NCBI GenBank assembly: GCA_000222875.2
Contig: AFRD01000102.1
Span: 21,261 to 85,260 of the forward strand
Source: Periglandula ipomoeae IasaF13
Lineage: Eukaryota > Ascomycota > Sordariomycetes > Hypocreales > Clavicipitaceae
Direction: 5' to 3'
DNA: 64,000 bases
Every line of letters starts with the position of its first letter. Within the stretch, counting starts at the first letter, position 1. Below the pieces are notes generated by a model. The model saw only the letters and a list, made by a program, of their open reading frames with translations, had not been told where the DNA came from and did no database searches. The position numbers were made by a program, and so were the translations under genes. This document shows, piece by piece, positions 33,344 to 44,154 of the stretch.

Positions 33344-34703
33344 ATGGCCAACATTGACCGAGCCGTCTTCACTCACACATTCGCCGAATTCTACGACTGC
33401 TTCCTCTGCGGCTCCCAAATCACCCTCGCGGCCATCAATCGCCGCGGCGAAGGATGGAAAGCCGTCGCCCAAGAGCTCAGACACTCATCACCGTCGCAAC
33501 CCCGCGTGCAGCCGGGATTCTGCTCGCACACATTCGAGGGACAAGAACCTCGAGTCGTTCACTCGGCGTGTTGGAAAGTCGTAGCTAGACTATGGGGCAG
33601 AGACGCATTCACCATCGCCGAGCTCGATGGCTTCTTGGACTGCGCGCGAAACGTGGCTCCCTTCCTGCCGGATATTCCGTTCAAGGAATCGCCAGAGCAA
33701 CTAGATATCACGATTGATCACCGACTGGACCCCAGCGATCTGGACTATCAGCCTACCATCACGCAGGACAACGAGGTGCTCTACTGGGATGAAGTCCAAA
33801 GCGGTCCGAAGCAAGAGCATCTCGTCTCTCCATCACTCATTGGCATCCAAAAACATGATATACCCGCTCGATTAGAAGGTTTCATCGCCCATGCGCTTCG
33901 CAATGCCTCGGAAGTACGCAAGAGCTCTGATCCGAACGTGAGGTACTGGGCGGAAATCATAAGTATGCTGGCCAACTCGCCGGCTACACAATTTGCCAAG
34001 GACGAGCCAGACAGACCGTCGCGGATCGCGCAGGCCATACGGAACATACACCTGGGTGGAATATCAAGGTTTCCCCATACAACCAATTTCGACGTCGTCC
34101 GCGCCAACGCCCTCACTGTATTAGTCACTCTCATACCCATCCCGGTCGAAGACCTGGTCACTGCGGAAGCCAAAGACGGGAAGCGAGCAAAGCTAGAACG
34201 GCCGCGAGATATTCCCCTCCGGGAAATCAAGTCTGGCACGCCGTTTCGGCTCAATTTCTACACCATCGGGAGACAGTGCATCGTAGACCAGATCCGCGAC
34301 CGCAGCGTAACAGTCGGCATGAAGTACCTCAGGTTCATCGAGTTTGACAAGTCCCGTGCTGCAGAAACGGATCTAGTCCCCATGATTTCGTCACTGTGCG
34401 GTGTGCGACTCATACGCGACAGCATCGGGGTGTTGGCGGTGCATGCGAAGGATGGCCCGAGCTGGCTCGGCATATGGCAGCAGGACATGTCGATGCAAAT
34501 ATCCGCGGAAATGGCAGTCAAGGCCACCACCGCTGAGTGGACGGCGGGTGTGGACGATGGTGTTTTGACAGTTACGTCGGATGTGAGTTTATTTCGCCTG
34601 TTGTGTACTTTTTCGTTGGCTAATTCGTGAACAGACGGCGATGGACCTTGCGGTTGGGGTGCAGATATACCCTACGCACAGCAGAAATTTGAAGGATGAT
34701 TGA
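33344..34703 (+). CDS. Conserved-looking hypothetical protein (435 aa)
   Basis: Two exons (33344-34582 and 34635-34703) joined in phase after VTSD. The N-terminal 70 residues hold a Cys/His group (FYDCFLCGSQITL, FCSHTF, VHSACWK) that could bind zinc, followed by a large domain without known motifs. No signal peptide or membrane segment. A long clean frame with normal codon use and a canonical intron make it a real gene; I do not recognise its family. It sits among conserved genes and diverges from SRAP. Confidence 0.75.
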
Positions 34704-34892
34704 ACATATATTGAGCATTTGAGTAAAGCAATTTGAATCTTAGCGTAGAAATTTACACATCATATACAGTGTGATGCGCCGTTGCACCTCATGATAAAAT
34801 GAGCGAAATTCAGCCTGCATAGCCCAGATTATTCTCCACACCAACACCACGATCTGCACAACCTCACGAGCAACTTCACCTCAACACGAGCC

Positions 34893-36207
34893 ATGCCTCC
34901 CCAACTTGTCCTCATCCGCCACGCCCAGGCCTTCCACAATGTAGAAAATAAGTCTGCCTCCCTTCTTCTTTCATCATCCTCACTAACACCCCTTCACAAG
35001 ACTACAGCCTGCACGACCCGAGCCTCACACCGCTCCGGGAGTCACTCCTCCAGCGCTTCGGCGACGTACCGGTCGGTGATGTCGCGGTGGTGGTGAGCCC
35101 GATGCTTCGCACGCTGCAGACGGCGAGTCTGGGGCTGGATTGGTTGGTGGAGAGGGGGGTCAAGTTTGAGGCGAGTGCCGATTGGCAAGGTATGCGTTGA
35201 CTTCTATATTTGTCCTCTGCTTTTTTTCTACGTCATGTTCACTCAGGATGCCATGCGGAGCAAGTGATCTCGATTTTCATCACTCAGAATTTTGAAACCT
35301 CTTATTTCTTACTTTTATTTCATGAGTCATGTTTCTTTGGCCTTACTTTTTTATCTTAATACCTCCTGGTCAACAACTGATAGTTCATGTTTTTTGTTCA
35401 CACTTCCCATGCTATCTCGATGTGCCAATGTTTCCTTTACACTTTTTTGTGGCTTCCCTGTGTCGAGTTTTCTCATTTCCTGTTTTCTATGGATTTTCTG
35501 CGTTGAAACTTGATATCATATATTCTGATTCGCACTGCATTTACCTCATCATTCCACTTCTCAGTCTCTTCCGCACACAGTCTCAATCACAAAATCCTAT
35601 TTCAATTCATCATACATACCTTGAACATATTCTAATCACCCTTCTTCACCCATTTCTTTTTTTCAGCCCACTTCCTTCTTCTTATCCTCTCTTATTCCCG
35701 CCAGTCCTTGTACCCATTTAGCTTGTTTCCCGTGCCATCCACACAAACCCCTTCTCACACGAAACCCTTCAAACTAACAACACAGAAAACTCCTCCAAAC
35801 CCTGCGACACAGGCTCTGCTCCAACCTCCCTTCCCCCCTTCCCCCACGTCACATTCGCCCTCGACCCAATCTGGCCCGACAAGACATCCCCCTCCACCCA
35901 GCGCTACCATCACACCCGCCCCGCCATCATCGAACGTGGTCGTCTAGCCCTCGAATCCCTCCACCAACGTTCCGAGAAACTCATCTTCGTAGTCTCCCAC
36001 TCTGGGTTTCTGAGAGTCGGCGTAACAGGATGGTGGTTCATGAACAGCGACTACCGACTCTTCACCTTCGACGGCGTCCAAGACGGAAGACACACTCTCC
36101 GACAGGACGAGAGCACTATCGAAGGCGGACTCGGATTGTCATGGAATGAGAAAGTGCCATTGGGAGATGGTCTTCCTGAGCATTTAGAAGATGGTATTCA
36201 AGTTTAG
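34893..36207 (+). CDS. Histidine phosphatase / phosphoglycerate mutase family protein
   Basis: Branch-1 histidine phosphatase; substrate unknown. The catalytic His lies in LVLIRHAQAFHNVEN, the phospho-relay region in SPMLRTLQTASLGL and the second His in FVVSHSGFLR. Exon 1 is 34893-34950/1, exon 2 about 35001/35008-35189, exon 3 35786-36207. The first intron is irregular. The family-like join N-V-E-N-N-Y-S-L-H-D-P would need an intron starting AG at 34951. A GT donor (GTCTGC, 34952) is in frame only with the acceptor at 35007, losing Tyr-Ser. One inserted A would explain this. The second intron, 35190-35785, is 596 bp, about ten times the local norm, and pyrimidine-rich. The 3' end lies 28 bp from the convergent GUF1 stop. 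Confidence 0.75.
35190..35785 (+). other. Unusually long (596 bp) pyrimidine-rich intron
   Basis: Donor GTATGC, acceptor ACTAACAACACAG. Other introns in the window are mostly 45-75 bp. The body is T/C-rich on the coding strand with no recognised element. Confidence 0.65.
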
Positions 36208-36235
36208 AGTACAGGGTATAGATTCTAGAAATACA

Positions 36236-38395
36236 CTATTTAGACAAGAAACTCTGGAACGCCTCCTGGTCAATCACCACGTTTCCTACAGCCCGCAACC
36301 TCTTTCGTCCCTCCTTTTGTTTCTCGAGGAGTTTTCTGCGGCGCGTGATATCGCTTGCGTGCAGCTTGGCGAGCACGTCTTTGCGGAATGGCTTGATTGT
36401 TTCACGGGCGATGATCTTGTTGCCTACTGCTGCTTGGATTACAACCTCTGTACCAGATCATTAGCGATTTTTGTATCAGGGCGGTATGAGGAAAAACGTA
36501 CCGAACATCTGGCGATCGACGTGCTGCTTGAACTTGGTCACCCATTGTCGTCCGATACGATCCGCCTGAGATCCATGGACGACTCGACAAATTGCGTCAA
36601 CAGGCTGTTTATTCACCAGCAGTTGGATTTTGGCGAGTTTGCTTTCGCGCCATCCGGCGTCCTCATAATCGAGGGTAGCATATCCCTTGCTGTAGTTTCG
36701 GTATCAGCAAAATAGAGTCTTAAGTGTGAAAAAGGATACGTACGTTGCGCCCTTGAGCTTGCCAAAGAAGTCCTCGACCAGTTGCGCAGACGGAATATCA
36801 TACACAAGAATGACTTGAGTGCCGTGAAAGAATTCCAAACTCTTCTGCTCGCCTCGATTTGCTTCACACAGCTCGATGACACGGCCAAGGTACTCCTGTG
36901 GAAGAGTCATGGTGGCCTTCACATACGGTTCCAGTGTCTGTGACATGCGGATTCGATGATCGGTTGCGTCGGGGAACAAAGCTGGGTTCTGAATGACCTC
37001 GGATGATCCATCTGGCCATATTACCTTTGTTGGCACAGTTGGCTCTGTAATGATAATGCTTCGACCGTGCTCTTGCTTCAGGCGATCTTGAAAGACGGAG
37101 CAGTGCAAGCTTCCCAGGAATCCCAAGCGCCAGCCAGATCCCAGTGCTTCAGAAAAGTCCTTCTGCAGCGTGACACTTCGATCATTCAACACCAACTGAT
37201 TGATGCTGTCGGCCAACCTCGTGTAATCGCTCTGATCTGTCGGGAAAGCCGCCACGAACACCATCGGTTTAGGTTCCTCGAAGCCAGGGCAAGGCTCCAC
37301 GATGTCTTCGCTACCGACCGTTGTGAATGTGTCACCCAGCTTCGCGTCTTGAATCTTCTTCATCCCTGGGTTAAAGTACACATAGCCTACTTGTCCGGCA
37401 CGAAGGACCTTTTGCGGCGTCCTGTCGGGATACTGAATACCGACTTGTCCAACCGTGTACTTCATCCCCGTGCCGAGTGAAACAACATTATCGCCCGCAC
37501 GTATCGTTCCATCAAATATCCTGACGAGAAGAACAACCCCTCTAAAGTTATCGTACCAAGAATCAACCAACAAGAACTTTAAAGGCTTCTTCTCGTCACC
37601 AACCGGATGCGGAATCTTTTCCACAACCGCCGGCAGCACCTCTGGAACACCTTTGCCCGTCTTGGCGCTCACAAATACGGCTTCTTTCGGGTCCAGTTCG
37701 AATGAACTTTCCATCTGGTCGAGTACCCGCGGTACGTCGGCGGATGGCATATCGATTTTGTTGATGACGGGGACAAGAGCCAGGTCCTGCGCAAAAGCGA
37801 GATGAAAATTCGACACGGTCTGAGCTTGAATGCCTTGGCTGGCGTCAATCAGCAGGAGAGCGCCGCCGCAACTAGCATATGATCGAGTGACTTCGGCGCG
37901 GAAATCAACGTGGCCGGGCGTATCGACGAGATGGAGCAGGTAGTCCTCGCCTTTGTAGTTGTAGAGCATCGTGCATGTCTGCGCCTTGACGGTGATGCCT
38001 CGCTCGCGTTCAACGTCCAATTTGTCCTGTATTCGGCGTCAGCTTTTGTTCTCCATCATCAAAAACCCCGTCAAATCGGTCTTGCGACATTGCATCGAAC
38101 AGTGTATCCGGCGTACCAAAATCTGCTTGTTCGCATCGCTTGCCGAAATCGTCCCCGTATGCTCCAGCAAGCGATCGCTCAACGTGCTTTTCCCATGGTC
38201 GATATGTGCCACAATACAGAAGTTTCTGTATCGTTCAATGGGAATCGCCTTAATGCGAGCTTCGAGCTCGGCGGGCGATGGCTTCGTAGCGGATGCAAAC
38301 GTGCGACGACATGCGAGCTGCTGGAGGAGCGTGGACTGTCTTGGCGGCTGCCATTGTCGAGTCCAGGCTCTTGCAGCTCTCCAGGCCCAGGTCAT
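36236..38395 (-). CDS. GUF1: GUF1/LepA, mitochondrial translation elongation factor 4
   Basis: Mitochondrial GTPase that back-translocates ribosomes and supports translation fidelity. Exons on the minus strand: 38117-38395, 36744-38026, 36502-36689 and 36236-36447; every junction keeps phase. The N-terminus (MTWAWRAARAWTRQWQ...) is a basic presequence. GTPase motifs: AHIDHGKST (P-loop), DTPGHVDF, NKIDMPSAD and SAKTGKG; later VYFNPGMKKIQDAK. The LepA C-terminal domain follows, with GYATLDYED and a basic end (RRRKLLEKQKEGRKRLR...FQSFLSK). Length about 653 residues, as in the family. No lesions. Convergent with the phosphatase gene, 28 bp apart. Confidence 0.95.
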
Positions 38396-38754
38396 CTATG
38401 ACTTTGAAAGGATGGGCATTGGGATGGGTGTTTGAGGTCTGCCGCGGAAGCTTGGGGATGGAATTTCAGGTTCAGGGTCCAGGGTTGATTACCTAACAAC
38501 CCCAAGCGGCTCCGATTCGAGGCAACGACAACGAACCGTCCAGCATCTGTCACAAGTACAATTTGCCGCACCATAGGTATAAAATACAAGGTGAACGCGT
38601 CCTAGTATTACATCGCCAGATTTGTCTTTTTTTTCCATGGCCCAAGACATCATTGTCAATAATTGTCTGCCACCAAAATGACATTGACGTGACAATTTCG
38701 GCCCCTCAGATTTATCGACACTGCCTGTCCACCAATTCCTCCCGGCCAAAGTTG
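38396..38754. other. Upstream spacer of GUF1
   Basis: About 360 bp, no gene seen; GUF1 promoter plus the 3' flank of the next minus-strand gene. Confidence 0.5.
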
Positions 38755-39630
38755 TCATCCAGTACTCGATGACTCCCTCTGTCCGGTTTGCTTTGGCTCC
38801 CAGTGACTCCATTCCTCGACAAGGCCAGTCGTGCTCGTAGACTCATCCCCCGGCCCCTTGAACCAGTCCCCGGAGAGTTCATCGATCTCCTCAAGCCCAG
38901 AGTTCCAAGTAACGGTCAAATTCCAGGGATCATGGACAATGATTGTGCCAAAGCTCTCTTCCTTCGGCGCTACTTGCCCACCAGAGACGCGCGCACCTCT
39001 CCACCGGAATCCAATCACCCGATTTCCATCATCAGGGAGTTTGGATACCCTCACGACCCCTTTGATCGTGCCGGAGCTGAATTTGCCCCCAAGAACTTCA
39101 CCATCGAAAGCCAATGTCATGGTCGACTCCTCACTGTCGCTCTCTCTGGCCTTGCGGCAGTATCTTCCGGTCAGTCTGGAAAAGCGTGACTTCTCTGAAC
39201 CGCTGCTCTCTTTCACCAGGTCCGGATGAGTAACTGGATTACCAGTATGAGATTCGCTCCTAGGCACACAGTCGCGTCTCCAACGCTCAAGATCTGCTAG
39301 ACATTGTGGTGTAAAGCCTCCCAATGCTTGAATACACCGCCGCTTGACAACAGTCCTGTCTGGGAAGGACCCCATTTGGCGACGTAGTGTTCGAGGACTT
39401 AGCGGCCTGGAGGACAGGACATAGTCACCTCCGGAGCTGCCACTACTGCTACTTCGGTCAAGGGGCCCGAAATATTGCAGGCCGTCTTGATCCCCAGTGA
39501 AACCCCCGTTTGCTTCATTACCGGCGTCATTTCTGGTCTTGTCAGCCGAGCCATCGACTGAGGACAGCGGACTTTTGCCCTTGTCATTCTGATTACAGGC
39601 TGCACGGCCGTCGATTTCTTTCTTGTCCAT
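38755..39630 (-). CDS. Hypothetical protein (about 291 aa)
   Basis: Single-exon minus-strand frame; the first true ATG is at 39630 (the frame further upstream starts with TTG). The N-terminal half is low-complexity and Ser-rich (DRSSSSGSSGGDYVLSS). The C-terminal half looks like a folded beta-rich domain (LAFDGEVLGGKFSSGTIKG, VIGFRWRGARVSGG, GTIIVHDPWNLTVTWNSG). A basic segment with GGFTPQCLADLERWRRDC lies between. No known family recognised, no membrane span. The opposite strand also has open frames, but they lack start context and domain sense. Confidence 0.6.
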   Translation of the reverse strand: MDKKEIDGRAACNQNDKGKSPLSSVDGSADKTRNDAGNEANGGFTGDQDGLQYFGPLDRSSSSGSSGGDYVLSSRPLSPRTLRRQMGSFPDRTVVKRRCIQALGGFTPQCLADLERWRRDCVPRSESHTGNPVTHPDLVKESSGSEKSRFSRLTGRYCRKARESDSEESTMTLAFDGEVLGGKFSSGTIKGVVRVSKLPDDGNRVIGFRWRGARVSGGQVAPKEESFGTIIVHDPWNLTVTWNSGLEEIDELSGDWFKGPGDESTSTTGLVEEWSHWEPKQTGQRESSSTG

Positions 39631-40497
39631 TCTGAGAGATGAAAGTCGCAACCGTTTCGCGCAAGCGTAGTGTGATTCAAATGCGAAAGTATATGCGCAG
39701 CCAAGAACAACAACTTTATAGCAATGTGAGACCTAGCACTCGTGAGTTGATGAGAGTTGAGTTTGGTTTGTGGGCTTTCAGACGCGAGCTTGGTGTGGCT
39801 GATAAAAGTTGAGTGACTAAAGCTGTCAGAGGTGCGAACAAGTTGACTTGGGGGAAAAAAGATGATGGAAAAATCAGGGACAAGTAAAGAGCTCGAGCAA
39901 AATCAATTATCAGATTAGATCAAGGCGGAAAGTGGCACTGGATCCCTATGTAGATGAGTGCCACAGAAGGCAGGGCTCCCACACAATTTAAGCTCACCTT
40001 CGACATTCTGTAAAATAGATAAGATTCAGAGCTTGTACGAAAAGCTTTATTACACGTGAGATCAAGCATGCCGGAGCGGAAGCCGTCTCGGTCCAAGGTT
40101 CAAACGATAGAGTTCCGTCACACCTAGGATATGTAGACACCTCGAACCTAGGAGTACCTTATAGGCTGCATAATACAAACAGATCCATCGAATAGGTGTG
40201 ACTTGATCAATGGGCGCATGCATTAGGAATTTCTTTCAATATATTTTCTTCGTCAAACAAATCTAATGCTAGAGACCAACCAAGCCAGCATCGCCATCGC
40301 TTCATATGCTACTCGTGGAAAGATTTGCCAGTCAAAACCCAGTCAAGTCGCCAGTCCGTCTTGATGCCATAACTAAGAATTAAAAATACTATATTGATGC
40401 AAAACTCCTCGTCCCCGTCCGTCAGTCGTGGCTATTCGCGTCCGTCATAAGCTCAGAAAGATACTTTGTACAAGCGCCGGAAGCATTCAAGAACGCC
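39631..40497. other. Intergenic spacer
   Basis: Holds the 5' side of the hypothetical gene and the 3' flank of the MIT-domain gene. No gene seen. Confidence 0.5.
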
Positions 40498-43400
40498 TCA
40501 GGCCAGCACCCATTCGCTTCCCTTCTTGATAAATTTGTCCAGGAGCATGCCCAAGTCGGTCAGCACAAATCGGCAGATGTAAAATCCGAAGAATTCAGCG
40601 GCGTGGCGCGTGCAAAGCTCAAGCCCTACTTGAGTCTTGTCTGCATGTCGCAGCCCAGGGTCATCAACCTGCCGCGCTATTTGGTCTAATCTGCGGTCAG
40701 CACTTATTCTATCAGACATGATATTCTTTTACGTCTACTTACCAATAGCTTGGGCCGCATCAAATAGGCGGGCCAGAGAACTCATATAATTTGCATTGGG
40801 GCCGATAAATTGTGCTTGCGTAATGTCCCGCTTGGGTGGGCGACTCGTCGGTTGGGGCGTCATTGGTAGCGTGGGCATGGTAGCTGCTTCTTTGTTGCTT
40901 TCGCTGCCCGCGATCCGGCTGCTGTAGGCTGATCCTAAGCCCATGTTGGAGTTCTTGGACCTGAGCCGCCTCCAAGAGAACGACGACTTGCCAGACACAC
41001 TGGCAGTTCGCGGAACAGCGGGGCCACCGTCACCTTCCACGACGTTTGAGGCTTCCTTAAAAAGCACGCCTGAACCTTGTACGCCGACCTCACTGCCGAG
41101 TTTGCGAGTGAGTGTGTTCTGGACTTGTTCCAAGATGCCTTCCAACGCCTGCATTTCGTCAAGCATCGCATCAGCATCGCAGGTATCTACCGTTGCTAGT
41201 TTCAGAAGCGCTGCCGTGAGCAAGTCGCAATTCGGGATTTTGTCCTCGACGTTTCTGAGCTTGACACCCTTGACTTTCCAAACGTCGCGGGGCACAAACA
41301 GCTTTGTACTGAGGTAACCGCCGCGCGGATGCGCTAGTGTCTGGTACAGACATCGCATTAGCCAAAACGGCCGCAGCATGACATCACTGGGGCAAGGCTC
41401 GAGGGCGACCGGAGGATCCAAAGCCATCGGGTTCGGCGAGCCTGGAGTTGCCGGCATATGAATGTTGTCTTCAAAGAGATAGAGGCTACCAGGCGAGACC
41501 GAATTCATTTGCTCGCGCAGAGAGGCCACGAGGGGGGTGGGTATCGCAGGAATGGCAGGTGTCCTAGCACTTCCAAAATGAAGGCTCGATGGTGTTCCCG
41601 GCGACATGTCGGAGGTCTCATCGAGATTTGATAATGACAGGTTTCGGCTCTTGAGACTGCGCAAGCTGGACGAAGAAAAGTTCTTTCGGAGCTTGCTAAT
41701 CGTGGGGGAGCCGGACCGACCCGTATAACCATCGTCTGCCTCTACTTGATTCCGCCGGTTCGGCGGCGACCCTATGGCGGCAGGTTCGAGTGACGGGGCT
41801 TCATTCGTCGGCGGCGTCAGCTTTCTTGTTGAGCGACTCGACTGTGGTCTCTCGGTGACAGGCGGTTCGGCGCTGGAACCCGTCTCTGTGTTCGACGACT
41901 TTGCGAGTGATAGCTCCCCGTAGCTGGTGGCAGGAGGCTGCCGTAGTTGAGTGGTCTGGATCTTGAGTTGCTTTGGGTTTTGGCCAGATAAGCGGCGATT
42001 TCTTACGCTCTGGCCAGGTGATGCGGCTCGAGTTAGGGGAAGCTCAGGTAAGGATTGCTTCGGTGGCGGGGCGGATGGCTGCAAGCTCTTGGGAAGTGCG
42101 TGATGCTGTAGTTTCGGCGGTAACGCAGACCTGTCAACAGTTGCAGCCAGTGATCTAGTACCAGGAGTGCTGGTGCTCGTTTTTGTGTCTGTCCTTGCTT
42201 CTCTGCTGCGAGAAGCAGGGCGTTGTGAGTTGCTGGGTTTTTGATGTTCTTCCTTGATCAAGAAGTCCTCAATGTTGTAGTCGCGGGTCATTTCCTCCAA
42301 GATGCGTTCTTCCTCATCGGAAGAGAGGTTGTCATCATAAAAGCCGCCGGATTTTGGTTTATTGGATTGTTGCGCCTGGCGCTGATAATCTTCGGGATAC
42401 GCCTCACGCTCTGTTTGCCTAACACGTTCGCGGGCTTCCTCTACTTTTCGTAGAGCCTTGGTCACAATCTCTTCAGTGCGATCTATAGTATCATAATCGT
42501 GAGGGTCCATGGGTTCGTAGCCTTCGTCATAGGCGGCTTCGATGGCTGCGTCCAAAGCGGTGTCGAATTCCGCCTCAGTGTTGCCACCTGCTCCTCGGAA
42601 GTGCTCGCTGCGCAGGCCCGAAGATTCTCGAGAGTGCAAAGACATGTTTGTCGAGCCTCCCGACTCATCTATGGGGTCCAGCCATGAGTTTTGGCTGCCA
42701 TCCATGAAATGGCCTGTACCATCACGCGAGCCACCCCATGACCCTGAGTGGTACGAGTCTGTGGCTGTTCCGCGGTCGTCAGAGTCATATCGTTCGTGCT
42801 GTGGCTTCTTTGGTGATGATAGCCGTCGCGTCGCCAGCGGCTGCGGTGCGCGGCTGCTGTCATTCATGTATTCTTCTGCTGATCGAAGCTTTTGCGGTGA
42901 CCGTGAAAAGGTAGAGTGCAGGGAAGGTTGGTCAGTTGCGAGCCGTGCTGATCGTGAGGTTTCCTGGGAGCTGTCACTGAGGTATCTTGTGTCCTGCCGC
43001 ACGCGCTGTTTCTGCAAGTCTGAATCCTCCTTGGTGGGATGTGTCGCAGTCACCACTGTTTCAACCTCGACTATCTCTGCTTGGGGGGATTCGTCATCCT
43101 GCTCATCCGCACTTGCGCTCCCGGGAGGTGCAGGAAGCTCCTTGTTATTCTTGGCTTGCCACGGCGCCATCTGGTCCAGTTCCTGGATACGTGCATCATA
43201 TGTTCGACGCTATAAGAGACGTGGTAAGTCAGTAAAGGGAGTCGCCAAAACACACCAGAGTTTGAGTTCGTCACTCACAATCGCTTCCAGTTTCTTCTTG
43301 TCTTCATCCGCGGTTGTCTTGAGAAGAACATGCTGCAAAAGACCACACGCCTCGGCATACGACTGCCGAGCACCTTCGAAGTTCTGGGCATTGTCCAGCT

Positions 43401-44154
43401 GAACGGCCGTGTTGGCCTTTTGCAGAGCCTTGGATAGCATCACCTTTTGTGAAGGAGGTTTTGTGGTGCGACTCTTGGTCAGGTCCACGCTCCCCTTCCC
43501 ACTCCGACTCCGTGAGTGGCCATGGGTTGGGCCATATGGCTCCCTAATCTTCTCGTAGGGCATTTTGGGCAACGGCGGCTCCGGCGGAGCAGCAGCAGGA
43601 GCAGTCGTTTCAGCGTTTGCCGGGGAGGTTCCGGATATGTCGATATCACTCCCTTCACCACCGGGGAGGACCTCCAGGCTTGAGGGCCGGCCTTCGAAAC
43701 TGTCACTCAGCGAGCCTAGAGGGACGATGGGGGGCAATGAAAGCACGGGAAGCTCGATCTTGGAGGTGGCGGATTCAAATGCCGGCTCAGTTTCGAAATC
43801 GGGTTCGTTTGGGGGCGTATCAGGAAGGACCTCCGATCGAGGAGGGAAGTCGACGGCGTTAAAAGACGGGGTTTCGCTGGGAGAATACGCCGGAGTGAGA
43901 GTCGCCGATGTCGTTGCTGCTGCCGCTACAGCCCGTGGCGGCGGCAGCAACGACGAAGTACGTGGCAGGCGCGCAGGCGTCGCGGCTGAGGAATATGGCT
44001 TTCGATATCGAGGCGAGGACTGGCTGGGAATCGGACGCAAGGCGGAGGGATCCAGCGTGATGGAAAAGACGGAGCGTAGGGGAAGAGCGACGTTGGCGGC
44101 AGTGGAAACGATATCGGATTCAAGAGTGTCGTCAGAGGAATGTCCCGTGTGCAT
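40498..44154 (-). CDS. Large MIT-domain protein (about 1176 aa)
   Basis: Three exons on the minus strand: 43279-44154, 40743-43209 and 40498-40685; phases agree. The open frame continues upstream only with TTG, so the first ATG (44154) is used. The protein is mostly disordered, rich in Pro/Ser, with a central MIT (microtubule interacting and transport) helical hairpin beginning KVMLSKALQKANTAVQLDNA and ending RRTYDARIQELDQM across intron 1. An acidic segment (NLSSDEEERILEEMTRDY) and a folded C-terminal domain follow (LRPFWLMRCLYQTLAHPRGG, NCDLLTAALLKLATVD, ARLFDAAQAIDQIARQV, FGFYICRFVLTDLGMLLDKF). MIT domains usually bind ESCRT-III tails, so an endosomal or trafficking role is likely but inferred. 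Intact. Confidence 0.85.

Noticed and set aside
42542..43402. 286-codon plus-strand frame
   Set aside because: Antisense of the MIT-domain gene; crosses its exons without sense composition.
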